Of a DNA stretch of 56,245 nt, positions 10,685-18,825 are shown piece after piece. Below the pieces are notes generated by a model. It was not told where the DNA came from, did no database searches, and saw only the letters and a list, made by a program, of their open reading frames with translations. The position numbers and the translations under genes are program-made. Source of the stretch: Flavobacteriia bacterium (lineage in GTDB: Bacteria > Bacteroidota > Bacteroidia > Flavobacteriales > Weeksellaceae); contig JAECQR010000012.1 of the NCBI GenBank assembly GCA_015999765.1, forward strand, positions 1-56,245, given 5' to 3'. Each line of letters starts with the position of its first letter. Positions within the stretch are counted from its first letter, which is position 1.

Positions 10685-11053
10685 TTATTTCAATTCTACT
10701 TCAGCACCAGCTTCTTCTAATTGTTTTTTCAAAGCTTCAGCTTCGTCTTTAGAAATACCTTGCTTGATTGGAGCAGGAGCGCTGTCTACCATATCTTTAG
10801 CTTCTTTAAGACCTGCACCTGTTAAATCTTTTACCAATTTAACAACAGCTAATTTAGAAGCACCAGCAGCTTTAAGAATTACATCGAATTCTGTTTTTTC
10901 TTCAGCAGCTTCAGCACCACCACCTGCAGCCATAACTACAGCAGCAGCAGCTGGTTCGATTCCGTACTCATCCTTAAGGATAGCAGCTAATTCATTTACG
11001 TCTTTTACGGTTAAGTTTACTAGCGTTTCCGCTAAATTTTTTAAATCTGACAT
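10685..11053 (-). CDS. rplL: 50S ribosomal protein L7/L12
   Basis: This is the L7/L12 stalk protein (122 residues). The N-terminal dimerisation part is [20 protein letters not shown], then comes the Ala/Gly-rich hinge ([19 protein letters not shown]), then the C-terminal factor-binding domain ([19 protein letters not shown]). It recruits translation GTPases such as EF-Tu and EF-G. It is the last gene of the rplK-rplA-rplJ-rplL unit, 53 bases after rplJ, and is followed by a strong terminator. Confidence 0.97.
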   Translation of the reverse strand: MSDLKNLAETLVNLTVKDVNELAAILKDEYGIEPAAAAVVMAAGGGAEAAEEKTEFDVILKAAGASKLAVVKLVKDLTGAGLKEAKDMVDSAPAPIKQGISKDEAEALKKQLEEAGAEVELK

Positions 11054-11106
11054 TTTGTAATGTTTTAATTTGTTGAACGATTTATTTTGATTTTTTTTGA
11101 GTCTGA

Positions 11107-11712
11107 TTACTCTGCACTAGGTGCGTCTGTAGCTTCAGCGCTTGCTTCAGGTGTTTCTGTAGCAGCTTCTGCAGCTGGAGTTTCTTCTGCTTTTGCTTCA
11201 TCAGCAACCGGAGCAGCTTCTTCAGCTGTAGCTTCTGATTTGTTCTGAAGTGCAGAAACAACTCTTTGGATTGGTGACTGAAGTAATCCGATGATTTCTC
11301 CGATCATTTCTTCTCTAGACTTGATGTTTACAAGCGCTCCTAAATTCTCATCACCTACGTAGAAAGTTTCCTGCACGAAAGCAGATTTTAATGCAGGTAT
11401 TTCAGCTTTTTTTCTGAAACTCTGGATCAGCTTTGCCGGAGCATTTGCTGTATCAGAGATCATTAATGCAGAATTTCCTTTGAAAGTCTGGAACATCTCA
11501 GAGTAATCTACTCCTTCGATTTGCTCCATTGCTTTCTGCAAAAGGGTGTTTTTTACAACTTTAAGGCTGATATTTTGTTTAAATGCCTGTCTTCTGAAAT
11601 CTGAAGTTGCAGCAGCATTCATTCCTTCAAGACTTGCTACATAAACCACTTTCGCGTCCTGTAACAGATCTTTTAATTCTTGTATTACTAATACTTTATC
11701 TTCTTTTGTCAT
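11107..11712 (-). CDS. rplJ: 50S ribosomal protein L10 with an acidic C-terminal tail
   Basis: L10 anchors the L7/L12 dimers to the 50S subunit. The conserved part covers about residues 1-160 (for example [16 protein letters not shown] and [11 protein letters not shown]). The protein is 201 residues, longer than the usual 165-175. The extra part is a tail of about 40 residues made almost only of Ala, Glu, Thr and Pro. It starts 13 bases after rplA, so there is no room for a separate leader directly upstream. The tail is not needed to identify the protein, and its function is unknown. Confidence 0.96.
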   Translation of the reverse strand: MTKEDKVLVIQELKDLLQDAKVVYVASLEGMNAAATSDFRRQAFKQNISLKVVKNTLLQKAMEQIEGVDYSEMFQTFKGNSALMISDTANAPAKLIQSFRKKAEIPALKSAFVQETFYVGDENLGALVNIKSREEMIGEIIGLLQSPIQRVVSALQNKSEATAEEAAPVADEAKAEETPAAEAATETPEASAEATDAPSAE

Positions 11713-11725
11713 TGTCTTACAGATT

Positions 11726-12418
11726 TTAGTTTACAGATTTAGTATCAATTGCAATACCCGGACTCATTGTAGAAGACATGTAGATGCTTTTCACATAAGT
11801 ACCTTTAGCGGCAGTTGGTTTCAATTTTACCAAAGTGTGAATAAGTTCGGCAGCATTCTCACGGATTTTAGCAGCATCGAAAGATACTTTACCAATTCCT
11901 GCGTGAATAATACCGTATTTATCAACTTTGAAATCGATTTTACCAGCTTTCACTTCAGCTACTGCTTTACCAATTTCCATGGTTACAGTTCCTGATTTTG
12001 GGTTTGGCATTAATCCTCTTGGACCTAAAACTCTACCCAATGGACCTAATTTACCCATTACAGCTGGCATGGTAACGATAACGTCAACATCTGTCCAACC
12101 ATCTTTTATTTTCTGTAAGTATTCGTCAAGACCTACGTAATCTGCACCAGCTTCTTTAGCTTCTGCCTCCTTGTCTGGAGTTACAAGCGCCAAAACTTTT
12201 ACATCTTTACCGGTACCGTGTGGAAGAGATACTACACCTCTTACCATTTGGTTAGCTTTTCTTGGATCTACACCCAATCTAACTGCGATATCTACAGAAG
12301 CGTCAAATTTTGCAAAGTTTACATCTTTCACCAAAGCAGAAGCTTCGTCAAGGCTGTAAATTTTGTTTTTTTCTATTTTGCTTAAAGCTTCCTTTTGCTT
12401 TTTAGTTAATTTTGCCAT
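11726..12418 (-). CDS. rplA: 50S ribosomal protein L1
   Basis: L1 (230 residues) forms the mobile L1 stalk at the tRNA exit site and in many bacteria represses its own operon by binding the rplK leader. The motif [15 protein letters not shown] and the region [24 protein letters not shown] are typical. It sits 11 bases after rplK in the same transcription unit. A candidate leader hairpin lies upstream of rplK. Confidence 0.97.
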   Translation of the reverse strand: MAKLTKKQKEALSKIEKNKIYSLDEASALVKDVNFAKFDASVDIAVRLGVDPRKANQMVRGVVSLPHGTGKDVKVLALVTPDKEAEAKEAGADYVGLDEYLQKIKDGWTDVDVIVTMPAVMGKLGPLGRVLGPRGLMPNPKSGTVTMEIGKAVAEVKAGKIDFKVDKYGIIHAGIGKVSFDAAKIRENAAELIHTLVKLKPTAAKGTYVKSIYMSSTMSPGIAIDTKSVN

Positions 12419-12429
12419 TTCTATTAGTA

Positions 12430-12873
12430 TTAAGCGTTAGTTGGTTTAGTTCCTGTTACTCTCAATCCCATAGATCTTGCAGTTCCCGCGATCATTGTTA
12501 ATGCAGAATCAACTGTAAAACAGTTAAGGTCTGTCATTTTATCTTCCGCGATTTTTTTAACCTGATCCCAAGATACACTTCCTACTTTAGCTCTGTTAGG
12601 CTCACCTGAACCTTTCTTCACTTTAGAAGCTTCCATCAACTGGATTGCCACGGGTGGAGTTTTAATTACGAATTCAAAAGATTTGTCTTCGTATACTGTA
12701 ATTACTACAGGTAAAACTTGCCCCGGCTTATCTTGCGTTCTTCCGTTAAATTGTTTACAAAACTCCATGATGTTCACACCTGCAGAACCCAAAGCTGGAC
12801 CTACTGGTGGAGACGGGTTAGCAGCGCCACCCTTCACCTGAAGCTTAACCATTTTAAAGACTTTTTTAGCCAT
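12430..12873 (-). CDS. rplK: 50S ribosomal protein L11
   Basis: L11 (147 residues) binds the GTPase-associated region of 23S rRNA. The N-terminal [24 protein letters not shown] and the C-terminal [12 protein letters not shown] motifs are intact. It is the first gene of rplKAJL and has its own promoter (12969-12998) and a leader of about 90 bases with a clear hairpin. In most bacteria nusG is directly upstream; here an outer-membrane-type gene lies between. Confidence 0.97.
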   Translation of the reverse strand: MAKKVFKMVKLQVKGGAANPSPPVGPALGSAGVNIMEFCKQFNGRTQDKPGQVLPVVITVYEDKSFEFVIKTPPVAIQLMEASKVKKGSGEPNRAKVGSVSWDQVKKIAEDKMTDLNCFTVDSALTMIAGTARSMGLRVTGTKPTNA

Positions 12874-12928
12874 TTTTGTTTTTTAAAAATTAAGAAATTT
12901 ATGAATGTGGAAGCATTTATAAATCTGC

Positions 12929-12955
12929 AAAGTTGTAGTCTCACCATACAACTTT
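12929..12955 (-). promoter_or_regulatory. Hairpin in the rplK leader, candidate L1-binding regulatory site
   Basis: AAAGTTGTA (12929-12937) and TACAACTTT (12947-12955) form a perfect 9-bp stem. In the RNA the loop reads UGGUGAGAC. It lies between the rplK promoter and start codon, where L1 autoregulatory sites occur in other bacteria; a GGUGAG-type loop is reminiscent of L1 sites. No T run follows, so it is not a terminator. The L1 role is inferred. Confidence 0.45.
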
Positions 12956-12968
12956 ACATTTCGGACTG

Positions 12969-12998
12969 CAAAATTAAGAATTTATTTTGATTCTGCAA
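12969..12998 (-). promoter_or_regulatory. Promoter of rplKAJL
   Basis: On the minus strand TAATTTTG (plus-strand 12969-12976) is the -7 box. TTG (plus-strand 12996-12998) lies 19 bases upstream. It is downstream of the inserted membrane-protein gene, so the ribosomal genes need not depend on nusG read-through. Confidence 0.65.
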
Positions 12999-13062
12999 GT
13001 GTAAGGTATTGATTTTTAGAAAGAATTTCAGAGTCTATAGATTCGACAAACTGTAAACCATA

Positions 13063-14244
13063 TTAGAACATGTTATACTTCAACGAAACTCCAAAACCGG
13101 TGCTGCGAATATTTCGAATTCGTTTGGTGGACTGAAAACCAGATCTTTCATACTGCATTTCGGCCATCAACTTTCTGTATCTGTATCCGAGGCCTACGTG
13201 AAAACTTCCTACACCGCCCGCAGCAAGATCATATTCAAGCGCATTCACCTGCATCGTAGATTTCAGCGTGTTATTTAGGACGTAAGCAAACGATAAAAAC
13301 AATGCATTGCCACCATTAAAGTAATTATAGTACCGGAATCCCACCGGGATCTCCAGGATCGAGGCATCTATCGCCACCGTTTGCGTGTGCGGATCAACAG
13401 AATATTCGCGAACAAAATCATTTTTGTACCGGTAATATTTAGGTGCCGTAAAAACAGAAAATGAATTGCCGAGTATTGGCAAGACATACTCCAATTCAAC
13501 ACCTATTTTTGCAACCTGTTTTGGGTCCATTTCAATATTATCCAAGTAGTATTCGTTGGCGTTGGCTGTGGTTGAAATCATGTGACCTTCGGCAAGTATA
13601 TGCACCCTGATTTTCGTTTTAGTCTTCATACTCTGCTCTGGCTCCACGCAGCCATTATTGAAGGTCATTACCAATTTAGTAAGCGAATCAGTTTTATAAT
13701 CTATATTGTTAAAACTGGTGTTTGGGCAGTTAATCAATTGCGAAAGTTGAGTCTGGTATGTTCTGTTTTTCTGCAGATCATTGTTACTATTATAATATCT
13801 TTTGTACCATAACTGCGTTGGGGTCTCCCGGTTTTTACCGATAAAAAACTTGGTGGTTCCACGGTGATAGGAATACAGGCTCACCGCACCTGCGGTCAGT
13901 TGTTTTAAAAATACAGTTTGCGTTTGAGGGCTAAAATCCGGATTGGAATCTATTTTATTTAGATCATCTTCGTAATGTGCTACAGGCAGGGTAAATTTGC
14001 GGAAGGAAATACCGTTTTCCAAACCAAACTCATCAATCTCCGTAAGACCAAGAGCGGATTCTTTTCCAGTACTTTCATCTTTAATAATGATAGTCGTAGG
14101 ATTCTCTATCCAGCCTTCGTTCTTAATCTGTACATGTCTTCTATTTCCCCAGGAATCAATCACGTAGGCATTTTCGAAAAACATCTGTGCCACCAAGGGC
14201 AGTGGGAGCAACATTGTTACCAAAAAGATAAAAATTTTCTTCAT
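13063..14244 (-). CDS. Predicted outer-membrane beta-barrel protein of unknown function
   Basis: This 393-residue protein starts with a signal peptide (MKKIFIFLVTMLLPLPLVAQ). The N-terminal third is a soluble-looking part beginning FFENAYVIDSWGNRRHVQIK. The C-terminal half alternates polar and aromatic residues as in membrane strands (VGFRYYNYFNG, FHVGLGYRYRKLMAEMQYE) and ends in SLKYNMF, an aromatic end typical of outer-membrane barrels. Cysteines in LINCPN and NNGCVEP could form a disulfide. It lies 82 bases after nusG and before the rplK promoter, an unusual place for an envelope gene. I do not recognise a named family and give no function. Confidence 0.8.
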   Translation of the reverse strand: MKKIFIFLVTMLLPLPLVAQMFFENAYVIDSWGNRRHVQIKNEGWIENPTTIIIKDESTGKESALGLTEIDEFGLENGISFRKFTLPVAHYEDDLNKIDSNPDFSPQTQTVFLKQLTAGAVSLYSYHRGTTKFFIGKNRETPTQLWYKRYYNSNNDLQKNRTYQTQLSQLINCPNTSFNNIDYKTDSLTKLVMTFNNGCVEPEQSMKTKTKIRVHILAEGHMISTTANANEYYLDNIEMDPKQVAKIGVELEYVLPILGNSFSVFTAPKYYRYKNDFVREYSVDPHTQTVAIDASILEIPVGFRYYNYFNGGNALFLSFAYVLNNTLKSTMQVNALEYDLAAGGVGSFHVGLGYRYRKLMAEMQYERSGFQSTKRIRNIRSTGFGVSLKYNMF

Positions 14245-14273
14245 AAATAGGGTTTAAAAATTGAATCAGAATT

Positions 14274-14302
14274 AAAAAAACCACCCATGATTGAGCGGTT
14301 TA
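14274..14302 (-). terminator. Weak terminator after nusG
   Basis: An imperfect stem (AACC-A-C-C-C with G-A-G-C-GGTT) is followed on the minus strand by a run of seven T. It may only attenuate, since I see no clear promoter for the gene downstream. Confidence 0.5.
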
Positions 14303-14326
14303 GATTTATTTATTAAAATAATGTTT

Positions 14327-14869
14327 TTATACTTTATCTATCTGCGTGTAGCTTAGTTCCATTGGTGTTTTTCGTCCGAAAATCATTACTGAAACTTCAA
14401 TTTTCTTTTTGTCTTCGTAGATTTTCTCTACTGTACCGTTAAATCCGTTGAAAGGACCGTCGATTACCTTTACATTTTCACCCACAACGAACGGGATACT
14501 GGCTTCCACGGCAAATTCTGACAGTTCATCCATTCTACCAAGCATTCTGTTGACTTCAACTTTACGCATCGGTACCGGATCCCCACCTTTGGTTAAACTC
14601 AGAAACGAAATTACCCCCGGAATATTTTTAATAATATGTGGGATTTCACCTACCAGATTAGCTTCTACCATTAAATAACCTGGATAATAAGGTTTTTCTT
14701 TCGGAACTTTTTTACCATTTCTCATGGTAATAACTTTTTCCATAGGAATAACAACCTGAGTAACATATGATTCGAAACCAAGATGCTTCATTTCGTTCTC
14801 AATATAGGTTTTCACCTTATTTTCCTGTCCACTGATGGATTTCAGAACATACCACTTCAAGTCACTCAT
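14327..14869 (-). CDS. nusG: Transcription termination/antitermination factor NusG
   Basis: NusG (180 residues) binds RNA polymerase and links it to Rho or the ribosome. The NGN domain starts LKWYVLKSISGQENKVKTYIE and includes YPGYLMVEANL. The KOW motif follows as VIDGPFNGFNGTVEKIYEDKKKIEV. It starts 14 bases after secE and is clearly in one unit with it. Confidence 0.97.
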   Translation of the reverse strand: MSDLKWYVLKSISGQENKVKTYIENEMKHLGFESYVTQVVIPMEKVITMRNGKKVPKEKPYYPGYLMVEANLVGEIPHIIKNIPGVISFLSLTKGGDPVPMRKVEVNRMLGRMDELSEFAVEASIPFVVGENVKVIDGPFNGFNGTVEKIYEDKKKIEVSVMIFGRKTPMELSYTQIDKV

Positions 14870-14883
14870 TTTGGAAAATAATT

Positions 14884-15087
14884 TTAATTGAACAGGTTGA
14901 TAAAAATTGAGATTATATTGGCAATAGATTTACTGAATAATGAATCTACTCCAAATACAAAAAGCGCGAGTATCACAGTTGCGATAGTAACCACGATTGT
15001 TGAGGATTGCAGATCTGGCCACTTCGGCCACTCTACTTTATCTTTAAATTCGGTATACGAACCTTTTATAAATTCAACTAAGCTCAT
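14884..15087 (-). CDS. secE: Preprotein translocase subunit SecE
   Basis: This short form of SecE (67 residues) has an amphipathic stretch (FIKGSYTEFKDKVEWPKWPDL) followed by one membrane helix (TIVVTIATVILALFVFGVDSL). It stabilises SecY in the inner membrane. Its position between tRNA-Trp and nusG is the normal one. Confidence 0.95.
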   Translation of the reverse strand: MSLVEFIKGSYTEFKDKVEWPKWPDLQSSTIVVTIATVILALFVFGVDSLFSKSIANIISIFINLFN

Positions 15088-15100
15088 TATTTATATTTTG

Positions 15101-15171
15101 CACGGGCACAAGGATTCGAACCCTGATCAACGGTTTTGGAGACCGGTATCCTACCATTGGACGATGCCCGT
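15101..15171 (-). tRNA. tRNA-Trp (anticodon CCA)
   Basis: The 7-bp acceptor stem is ACGGGCA (from 15171 down) with TGCCCGT (15108-15102), followed by the discriminator G at 15101. The anticodon loop reads CTCCAAA, and the T arm has GGTTCGAATCC. The 3' CCA is not encoded. It lies between tuf and secE. Confidence 0.95.
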
Positions 15172-15174
15172 AGA

Positions 15175-15209
15175 TTAAAAAAGTCCCGTAAGTTTCCCTA
15201 CGGAACTTT
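15175..15209 (-). terminator. Terminator between tuf and tRNA-Trp
   Basis: AAAGTCCCGTA (15180-15190) pairs with TACGGAACTTT (15199-15209) with one G-U. On the minus strand a run of T follows. It probably ends much of the tuf message, with read-through feeding tRNA-Trp, secE and nusG. Confidence 0.72.
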
Positions 15210-15225
15210 AATATTTATTTAGAAA

Positions 15226-16413
15226 TTAATCTAAGATTTCAGTTACCTGACCTGCACCAACTGTTCTACCACCTTCTCTGATCGCAAATCTAAGACCTAC
15301 GTTAAGAGCGATTGGCTGTAACAATTCTACAGTAATAGAGATGTTATCACCTGGCATTACCATTTCTACACCTTCTGGTAAGAAGATCTCACCTGTAACG
15401 TCTGTAGTTCTTACATAGAACTGTGGACGGTATTTGTTGTGGAATGGAGTGTGACGACCACCTTCTTCTTTAGAAAGGATATAAACCTCAGCTTTGAATT
15501 TTTTGTGTGGCTTAACAGAATCTTTCTTAGCGATTACCATACCTCTCTTGATGTCGGTTTTTTCAATACCTCTCAACAATAGACCTACGTTATCACCAGC
15601 TTCACCTCTGTCAAGGATTTTACGGAACATCTCAACTCCTGTAATAGTAGAAGTAAGTTTTTCATCACCCATACCTACGATATCAACTGGATCCCCAGTG
15701 TTGATAACACCAGCTTCAATTCTACCAGTTGCTACAGTACCTCTACCTGTAATAGAGAATACATCTTCGATTGGCATAAGGAATGGCTTATCCTGATCTC
15801 TAACCGGAAGTTCGATCCAAGTATCAACAGCATCCATAAGAGCTTCTACAGTAGCAACCCATTTTGGTTCTCCGTTAAGAGCTCCAAGAGCTGAACCTTG
15901 AATTACTGGAGTGTTGTCACCATCGTAATCGTAAGAAGAAAGAAGATCTCTAACTTCTAATTCCACTAATTCTAACAATTCTGGATCATCAACCATATCC
16001 ACTTTGTTCATGAATACCAATACGTTAGGTACGTTTACCTGACGACAAAGAAGGATGTGCTCTCTTGTTTGAGGCATTGGTCCGTCAGTGGCAGCTACTA
16101 CAAGAATAGCTCCGTCCATCTGTGCAGCACCAGTTACCATGTTCTTAACATAGTCGGCGTGACCTGGACAGTCTACGTGAGCATAGTGTCTGTTAGCAGT
16201 TTCGTACTCAATGTGTGAAGTGTTGATAGTAATACCTCTTTCTTTTTCTTCTGGTGCAGAATCGATAGAAGAGAAATCTCTTGCAGTACCTAATCCTTTA
16301 TCAGATAATACTTTACTGATTGCTGCAGTAAGTGTAGTTTTACCATGGTCTACGTGACCGATGGTACCAATGTTCAAGTGTGGTTTGTTACGATTAAACG
16401 TTTCCTTTGCCAT
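15226..16413 (-). CDS. tuf: Elongation factor Tu
   Basis: EF-Tu (395 residues) delivers aminoacyl-tRNA to the ribosome. The P-loop GHVDHGKT is at residues 19-26, DCPGHADY near 80-87 and NKVD near 136. The GTP-binding domain is followed by two beta-barrel domains ([33 protein letters not shown]). It sits after four tRNA genes as in the tufB operon of E. coli, but a terminator-like hairpin and at least one promoter lie between. Confidence 0.98.
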   Translation of the reverse strand: MAKETFNRNKPHLNIGTIGHVDHGKTTLTAAISKVLSDKGLGTARDFSSIDSAPEEKERGITINTSHIEYETANRHYAHVDCPGHADYVKNMVTGAAQMDGAILVVAATDGPMPQTREHILLCRQVNVPNVLVFMNKVDMVDDPELLELVELEVRDLLSSYDYDGDNTPVIQGSALGALNGEPKWVATVEALMDAVDTWIELPVRDQDKPFLMPIEDVFSITGRGTVATGRIEAGVINTGDPVDIVGMGDEKLTSTITGVEMFRKILDRGEAGDNVGLLLRGIEKTDIKRGMVIAKKDSVKPHKKFKAEVYILSKEEGGRHTPFHNKYRPQFYVRTTDVTGEIFLPEGVEMVMPGDNISITVELLQPIALNVGLRFAIREGGRTVGAGQVTEILD

Positions 16414-16455
16414 GATTTAATTATTTATTTAATTATTATTTAAATTTTCGGTGCG

Positions 16456-16463
16456 CAAATATA
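16456..16463 (-). promoter_or_regulatory. Second -7-like box before tuf
   Basis: On the minus strand TATATTTG fits the -7 consensus and lies about 43 bases before the tuf ATG. I see no TTG at the right distance, so this proximal promoter is less certain than the one at 16561-16590. Confidence 0.4.
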
Positions 16464-16560
16464 GTGAAATTTTGTATATTGAAAATCTTTTTTTAACAAA
16501 AATCCTCAAATTACAAATTCCGCAGCCTACGGCACCATTTCCCAATAAAATACTGGTCTG

Positions 16561-16590
16561 CAAATTTAGGGAAAAATTATTTATTCGCAA
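16561..16590 (-). promoter_or_regulatory. Promoter of tuf
   Basis: On the minus strand TAAATTTG (plus-strand 16561-16568) is the -7 box and TTG (plus-strand 16588-16590) lies 19 bases upstream. This gives a leader of about 140 bases. The non-coding stretch 16414-16729 otherwise holds the second -7 box and two hairpins. Confidence 0.6.
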
Positions 16591-16654
16591 AAGGCAGAAA
16601 TATTTTTTAAAGTATAATTAAACTTTACTCTTTCCTTTAAAATAATTTTAAGAA

Positions 16655-16689
16655 TTAAGACCATATTACCGACTAAATAGTGGTCTTAA
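16655..16689. repeat. Inverted repeat between tRNA-Thr(GGT) and tuf
   Basis: TTAAGACCA (16655-16663) and TGGTCTTAA (16681-16689) are perfect complements with a 17-base loop. It lies just after the likely tRNA terminator and may reinforce it. Confidence 0.5.
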
Positions 16690-16690
16690 A

Positions 16691-16723
16691 AAAGCAAAAA
16701 TCTCCTTAGTAAAAAGGAGATTT
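16691..16723 (-). terminator. Terminator after the four-tRNA cluster
   Basis: AAATCTCCTT (16698-16707) and AAGGAGATTT (16714-16723) form a 10-bp stem with a 6-base loop. A short T run follows on the minus strand. It lies directly after tRNA-Thr(GGT). Confidence 0.65.
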
Positions 16724-16729
16724 AAATAG

Positions 16730-16801
16730 AGCCAACTATGAGATTTGAACTCACGACCTCTTCCTTACCAAGGAAGCGCTCTACCCCTGAGCTAAGTCGG
16801 C
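16730..16801 (-). tRNA. tRNA-Thr (anticodon GGT)
   Basis: Acceptor GCCGACT/AGTTGGC, anticodon arm CTTCC-TTGGTAA-GGAAG, and T arm with GTTCAAATC. The 3' CCA is not encoded. It is the fourth tRNA of the cluster, corresponding to thrT of the E. coli tufB operon. Confidence 0.95.
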
Positions 16802-16850
16802 AAAAAATTTAAAAAAAAATCACAAGCCGCGTTGGTTGTGATTTTCTTTG

Positions 16851-16923
16851 AGCGGAAGACGAGGGTCGAACTCGCGACATTCAGCTTGGAAGGCTGACGC
16901 TCTACCAACTGAGCTACTTCCGC
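16851..16923 (-). tRNA. tRNA-Gly (anticodon TCC)
   Basis: Acceptor GCGGAAG/CTTCCGC, D arm AGCTCAGTTGGTAGAGC, anticodon arm TCAGC-CTTCCAA-GCTGA, and T arm with GTTCGACCC. CCA is not encoded. It is the third tRNA of the cluster, as glyT in E. coli. Confidence 0.95.
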
Positions 16924-17004
16924 ATTTTGTTTCCAAAACTGTTGGTAAACGGTTTGCAAATCTAAAATAAATTTTGAGACCTGCAAAGCGTTTTTTATAA
17001 AATG

Positions 17005-17087
17005 TGGGGAGAGCAGGATTCGAACCTGCGAAGTCGTAAGACAGCAGAGTTACAGTCTGATCCATTTGGCCACTCTGGAATCTCCCC
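17005..17087 (-). tRNA. tRNA-Tyr (anticodon GTA)
   Basis: This is a long-variable-arm tRNA (83 bases). Acceptor GGGGAGA/TCTCCCC, anticodon loop CTGTAAC, T arm with GGTTCGAATCC and discriminator A. CCA is not encoded. It is the second tRNA of the cluster, as tyrU in E. coli. Confidence 0.95.
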
Positions 17088-17105
17088 AATTTTACAAAAA
17101 TAATG

Positions 17106-17179
17106 AGCCTCCAGAGGGACTCGAACCCACGACCTGCTGATTACAAATCAGCTGCTCTAGCCAACTGAGCTATGGAGGC
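17106..17179 (-). tRNA. tRNA-Thr (anticodon TGT)
   Basis: Acceptor GCCTCCA/TGGAGGC, anticodon arm GCTGA-TTTGTAA-TCAGC, and T arm GGGTTCGAGTCCC. CCA is not encoded. It is the first tRNA of the cluster, as thrU in E. coli. Confidence 0.95.
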
Positions 17180-17219
17180 AAATAGATTTCAAAAGAACGC
17201 TTATCTCTTTTTGCGAGTG

Positions 17220-17251
17220 CAAATATAAGGGAGTTTTTTTGAAACCTACAA
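17220..17251 (-). promoter_or_regulatory. Promoter of the tRNA cluster
   Basis: On the minus strand TATATTTG (plus-strand 17220-17227) is the -7 box. TTG (plus-strand 17249-17251) lies 21 bases upstream. Transcription would start about 35 bases before tRNA-Thr(TGT). Confidence 0.62.
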
Positions 17252-17281
17252 ATTATTTTAGGAAAATTTTAATAATTTTTT

Positions 17282-17572
17282 TTAAGCTAATTCTTTTTTC
17301 TTGATTAGCAGCTTTTTAGCAACTTCAGCACATTGATCCAAACTTTCTTCAAAACTTGCACTTGTCTTTTTTACAACAATATCATCGCCCGGAACTGCTA
17401 AAATAATTTCTGCCGTTTTGTTTTCCTTGTCGGATTTGTTTTCCACTTTCAGGTAAACTTTGCACTCTACAATCTTATCATAATAGTTTTCTAGTTTGCT
17501 TAATTTTTTCTCGATATGTTCTTCAAGCGGTGCGTGTGGAGTCAATCCCATTGACTGTACTGAAATTTTCAT
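17282..17572 (-). CDS. hpf: Short ribosome hibernation promoting factor (HPF/RaiA family)
   Basis: This 96-residue protein matches the short HPF/YfiA (RaiA) family, which sits in the decoding region of idle 30S subunits. The start MKISVQSMGLTPHAPLEEHIEKKLSKLENYYDKI and the later DIVVKKTSASFEESLDQCAEVAKKLL are the family pattern. It lacks the C-terminal dimerisation domain of long HPF. Its start overlaps the xerC stop by 4 bases, so the two are translationally coupled. Confidence 0.9.
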   Translation of the reverse strand: MKISVQSMGLTPHAPLEEHIEKKLSKLENYYDKIVECKVYLKVENKSDKENKTAEIILAVPGDDIVVKKTSASFEESLDQCAEVAKKLLIKKKELA

Positions 17573-18459
17573 AAATCTAAATTTTTTGTGGCCCTAGGAT
17601 GAGCCTTGTTAAACACTTTTTTTAACTGTTCTATATTGGCGCTGGTATAAACCTGCGTTGAGGCAAGCGATGTATGCCCCATGATCATCTTCACTTTAGA
17701 AATTTCAGCCCCATGCTCCAGGACGTGAGTTGCAAAACTGTGTCTTAGAATATGAGGGCTCTTTTTCTTCTTCGAAGTAACAAGACCAAGGTAGGTATTA
17801 ACGGCAGAATAAACAAATTTATCATTCAGTTTTTTACCTTTAGCATTGATGAAGAAATACATTTTATACGCTTCCAGCGGCTTTCTCACTTGCAAATATT
17901 CTGCCAGTTGAACTAAAAGTTTCTCAGAAACAGGAATAATTCTGGCCTTGTTTCCTTTACCTATAACTTTTATTTCCCCTTTCCCAAAATCTACATCTTC
18001 AAGTAAGAGATTAACCAGCTCGGCACGTCTGATACCGGTTTGATATAAGGTTTCGATAATAAGTTCTTTCAGCACACCCTGATTTTCGGACTTACCCGCT
18101 ACAGACTGATGGTGATCCATTTCCTCCTCGGAAAAGGGAATCTGTTTCTCAGCATAAAATTTAAGGGATTGAATGTTTTCCAGAGGTGAAATTTTAATCT
18201 CACCAACCTTCAATAGGAAAAGATAAAAACTGCGGAGGGATGAGAGCTTCCTGTTAATGGAACGCTTTGAAATCTTTTTTTCACTGAGGTGAACCATGAA
18301 ATTCCGAATTATCTTTTTATCAGCTTTTGCCACATCATTATTGCCCTCCGTCTGAAGAAGGAAGGTAGAAAAATCTTCCAGATCTTTTCTGTAACTCGTG
18401 AGTGTGTGCGGCGAATACCGCTTTTCTACGGAAATATATTCCAGAAATCTTTCAACCAT
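17569..18459 (-). CDS. xerC: Tyrosine recombinase XerC/XerD family
   Basis: This integrase-type recombinase has 296 residues from the ATG at 18459. The N-terminal SAM-like DNA-binding domain (VERFLEYISVEKRYSPHTLTSYR) precedes the catalytic domain. Catalytic residues are visible: Arg in YQTGIRRAEL, Lys in VIGKGNKAR, HILRHSFATH, MGHTSLAST and the Tyr in TQVYTSANI. An upstream TTG start (18489) is unlikely because it falls inside a -7 promoter box. The place between rpsU and hpf is standard in Bacteroidota and argues for the chromosomal dimer-resolving enzyme rather than a mobile element. C versus D cannot be told by eye. Confidence 0.9.
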   Translation of the reverse strand: MVERFLEYISVEKRYSPHTLTSYRKDLEDFSTFLLQTEGNNDVAKADKKIIRNFMVHLSEKKISKRSINRKLSSLRSFYLFLLKVGEIKISPLENIQSLKFYAEKQIPFSEEEMDHHQSVAGKSENQGVLKELIIETLYQTGIRRAELVNLLLEDVDFGKGEIKVIGKGNKARIIPVSEKLLVQLAEYLQVRKPLEAYKMYFFINAKGKKLNDKFVYSAVNTYLGLVTSKKKKSPHILRHSFATHVLEHGAEISKVKMIMGHTSLASTQVYTSANIEQLKKVFNKAHPRATKNLDL

Positions 18460-18487
18460 GCTGATATAAAACAAAAAATCACCTTCC

Positions 18488-18495
18488 AAATATAA
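18488..18495 (-). promoter_or_regulatory. -7 box before xerC-hpf
   Basis: On the minus strand TATATTTG fits the -7 consensus. There is no good TTG at -33. It places the transcript start near 18481, which supports the ATG at 18459 as the xerC start. Confidence 0.5.
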
Positions 18496-18540
18496 CTATT
18501 TGAAAAGTGATTAAAGTATTTTCTTAAAGAAAAAGTGGTC

Positions 18541-18738
18541 TTACGCCTGCTCCTCGCGGCTCGCATTTTTCTGCTTGTAAGCAGCTTTAAGCTTAGCCTG
18601 TCTAAAAGTTACTGACGGTTTAAGGAACTGCTGTCTGCTTCTTAAAGCTCTTACAACTCCGGTTTTGTCAAATTTTCTTTTGTATTTTTTTAACGCTCTG
18701 TCGATAGCTTCGCCATCTTTTACTGGGATAATTAACAT
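18541..18738 (-). CDS. rpsU: 30S ribosomal protein S21
   Basis: S21 (65 residues) is a small basic 30S protein near the anti-Shine-Dalgarno end of 16S rRNA. The sequence IPVKDGEAIDRALKKYKRKFDKTGVVRALRSRQQF is typical. It has its own promoter (18762-18791). Confidence 0.96.
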   Translation of the reverse strand: MLIIPVKDGEAIDRALKKYKRKFDKTGVVRALRSRQQFLKPSVTFRQAKLKAAYKQKNASREEQA

Positions 18739-18761
18739 AATTTACATCTCATTTTGGACTG

Positions 18762-18791
18762 CAAAAGTAAGATTTTATTTCGGATTCACAA
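18762..18791 (-). promoter_or_regulatory. Promoter of rpsU
   Basis: On the minus strand TACTTTTG (plus-strand 18762-18769) is the -7 box and TTG (plus-strand 18789-18791) is 19 bases upstream. The divergent helicase gene starts 35 bases further on. Confidence 0.65.
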
Positions 18792-18825
18792 ATTTTTTAT
18801 TTACATTTAAAGATATTTATTTTCA

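Noticed and set aside
16792..17089. Two minus-strand open frames across the tRNA cluster
   Set aside because: They run through intact tRNA genes for Gly and Tyr and read like translated tRNA sequence.
17569..18459. The tyrosine recombinase as a sign of an integrated element
   Set aside because: It lies between rpsU and hpf, a conserved chromosomal place, with no attachment-site repeats, phage or cargo genes around it. The tRNA genes nearby are intact.
18460..18489. Upstream TTG start that would lengthen XerC by ten residues
   Set aside because: The TTG lies in a -7 promoter box and upstream of the likely transcript start. The extension has no family match.
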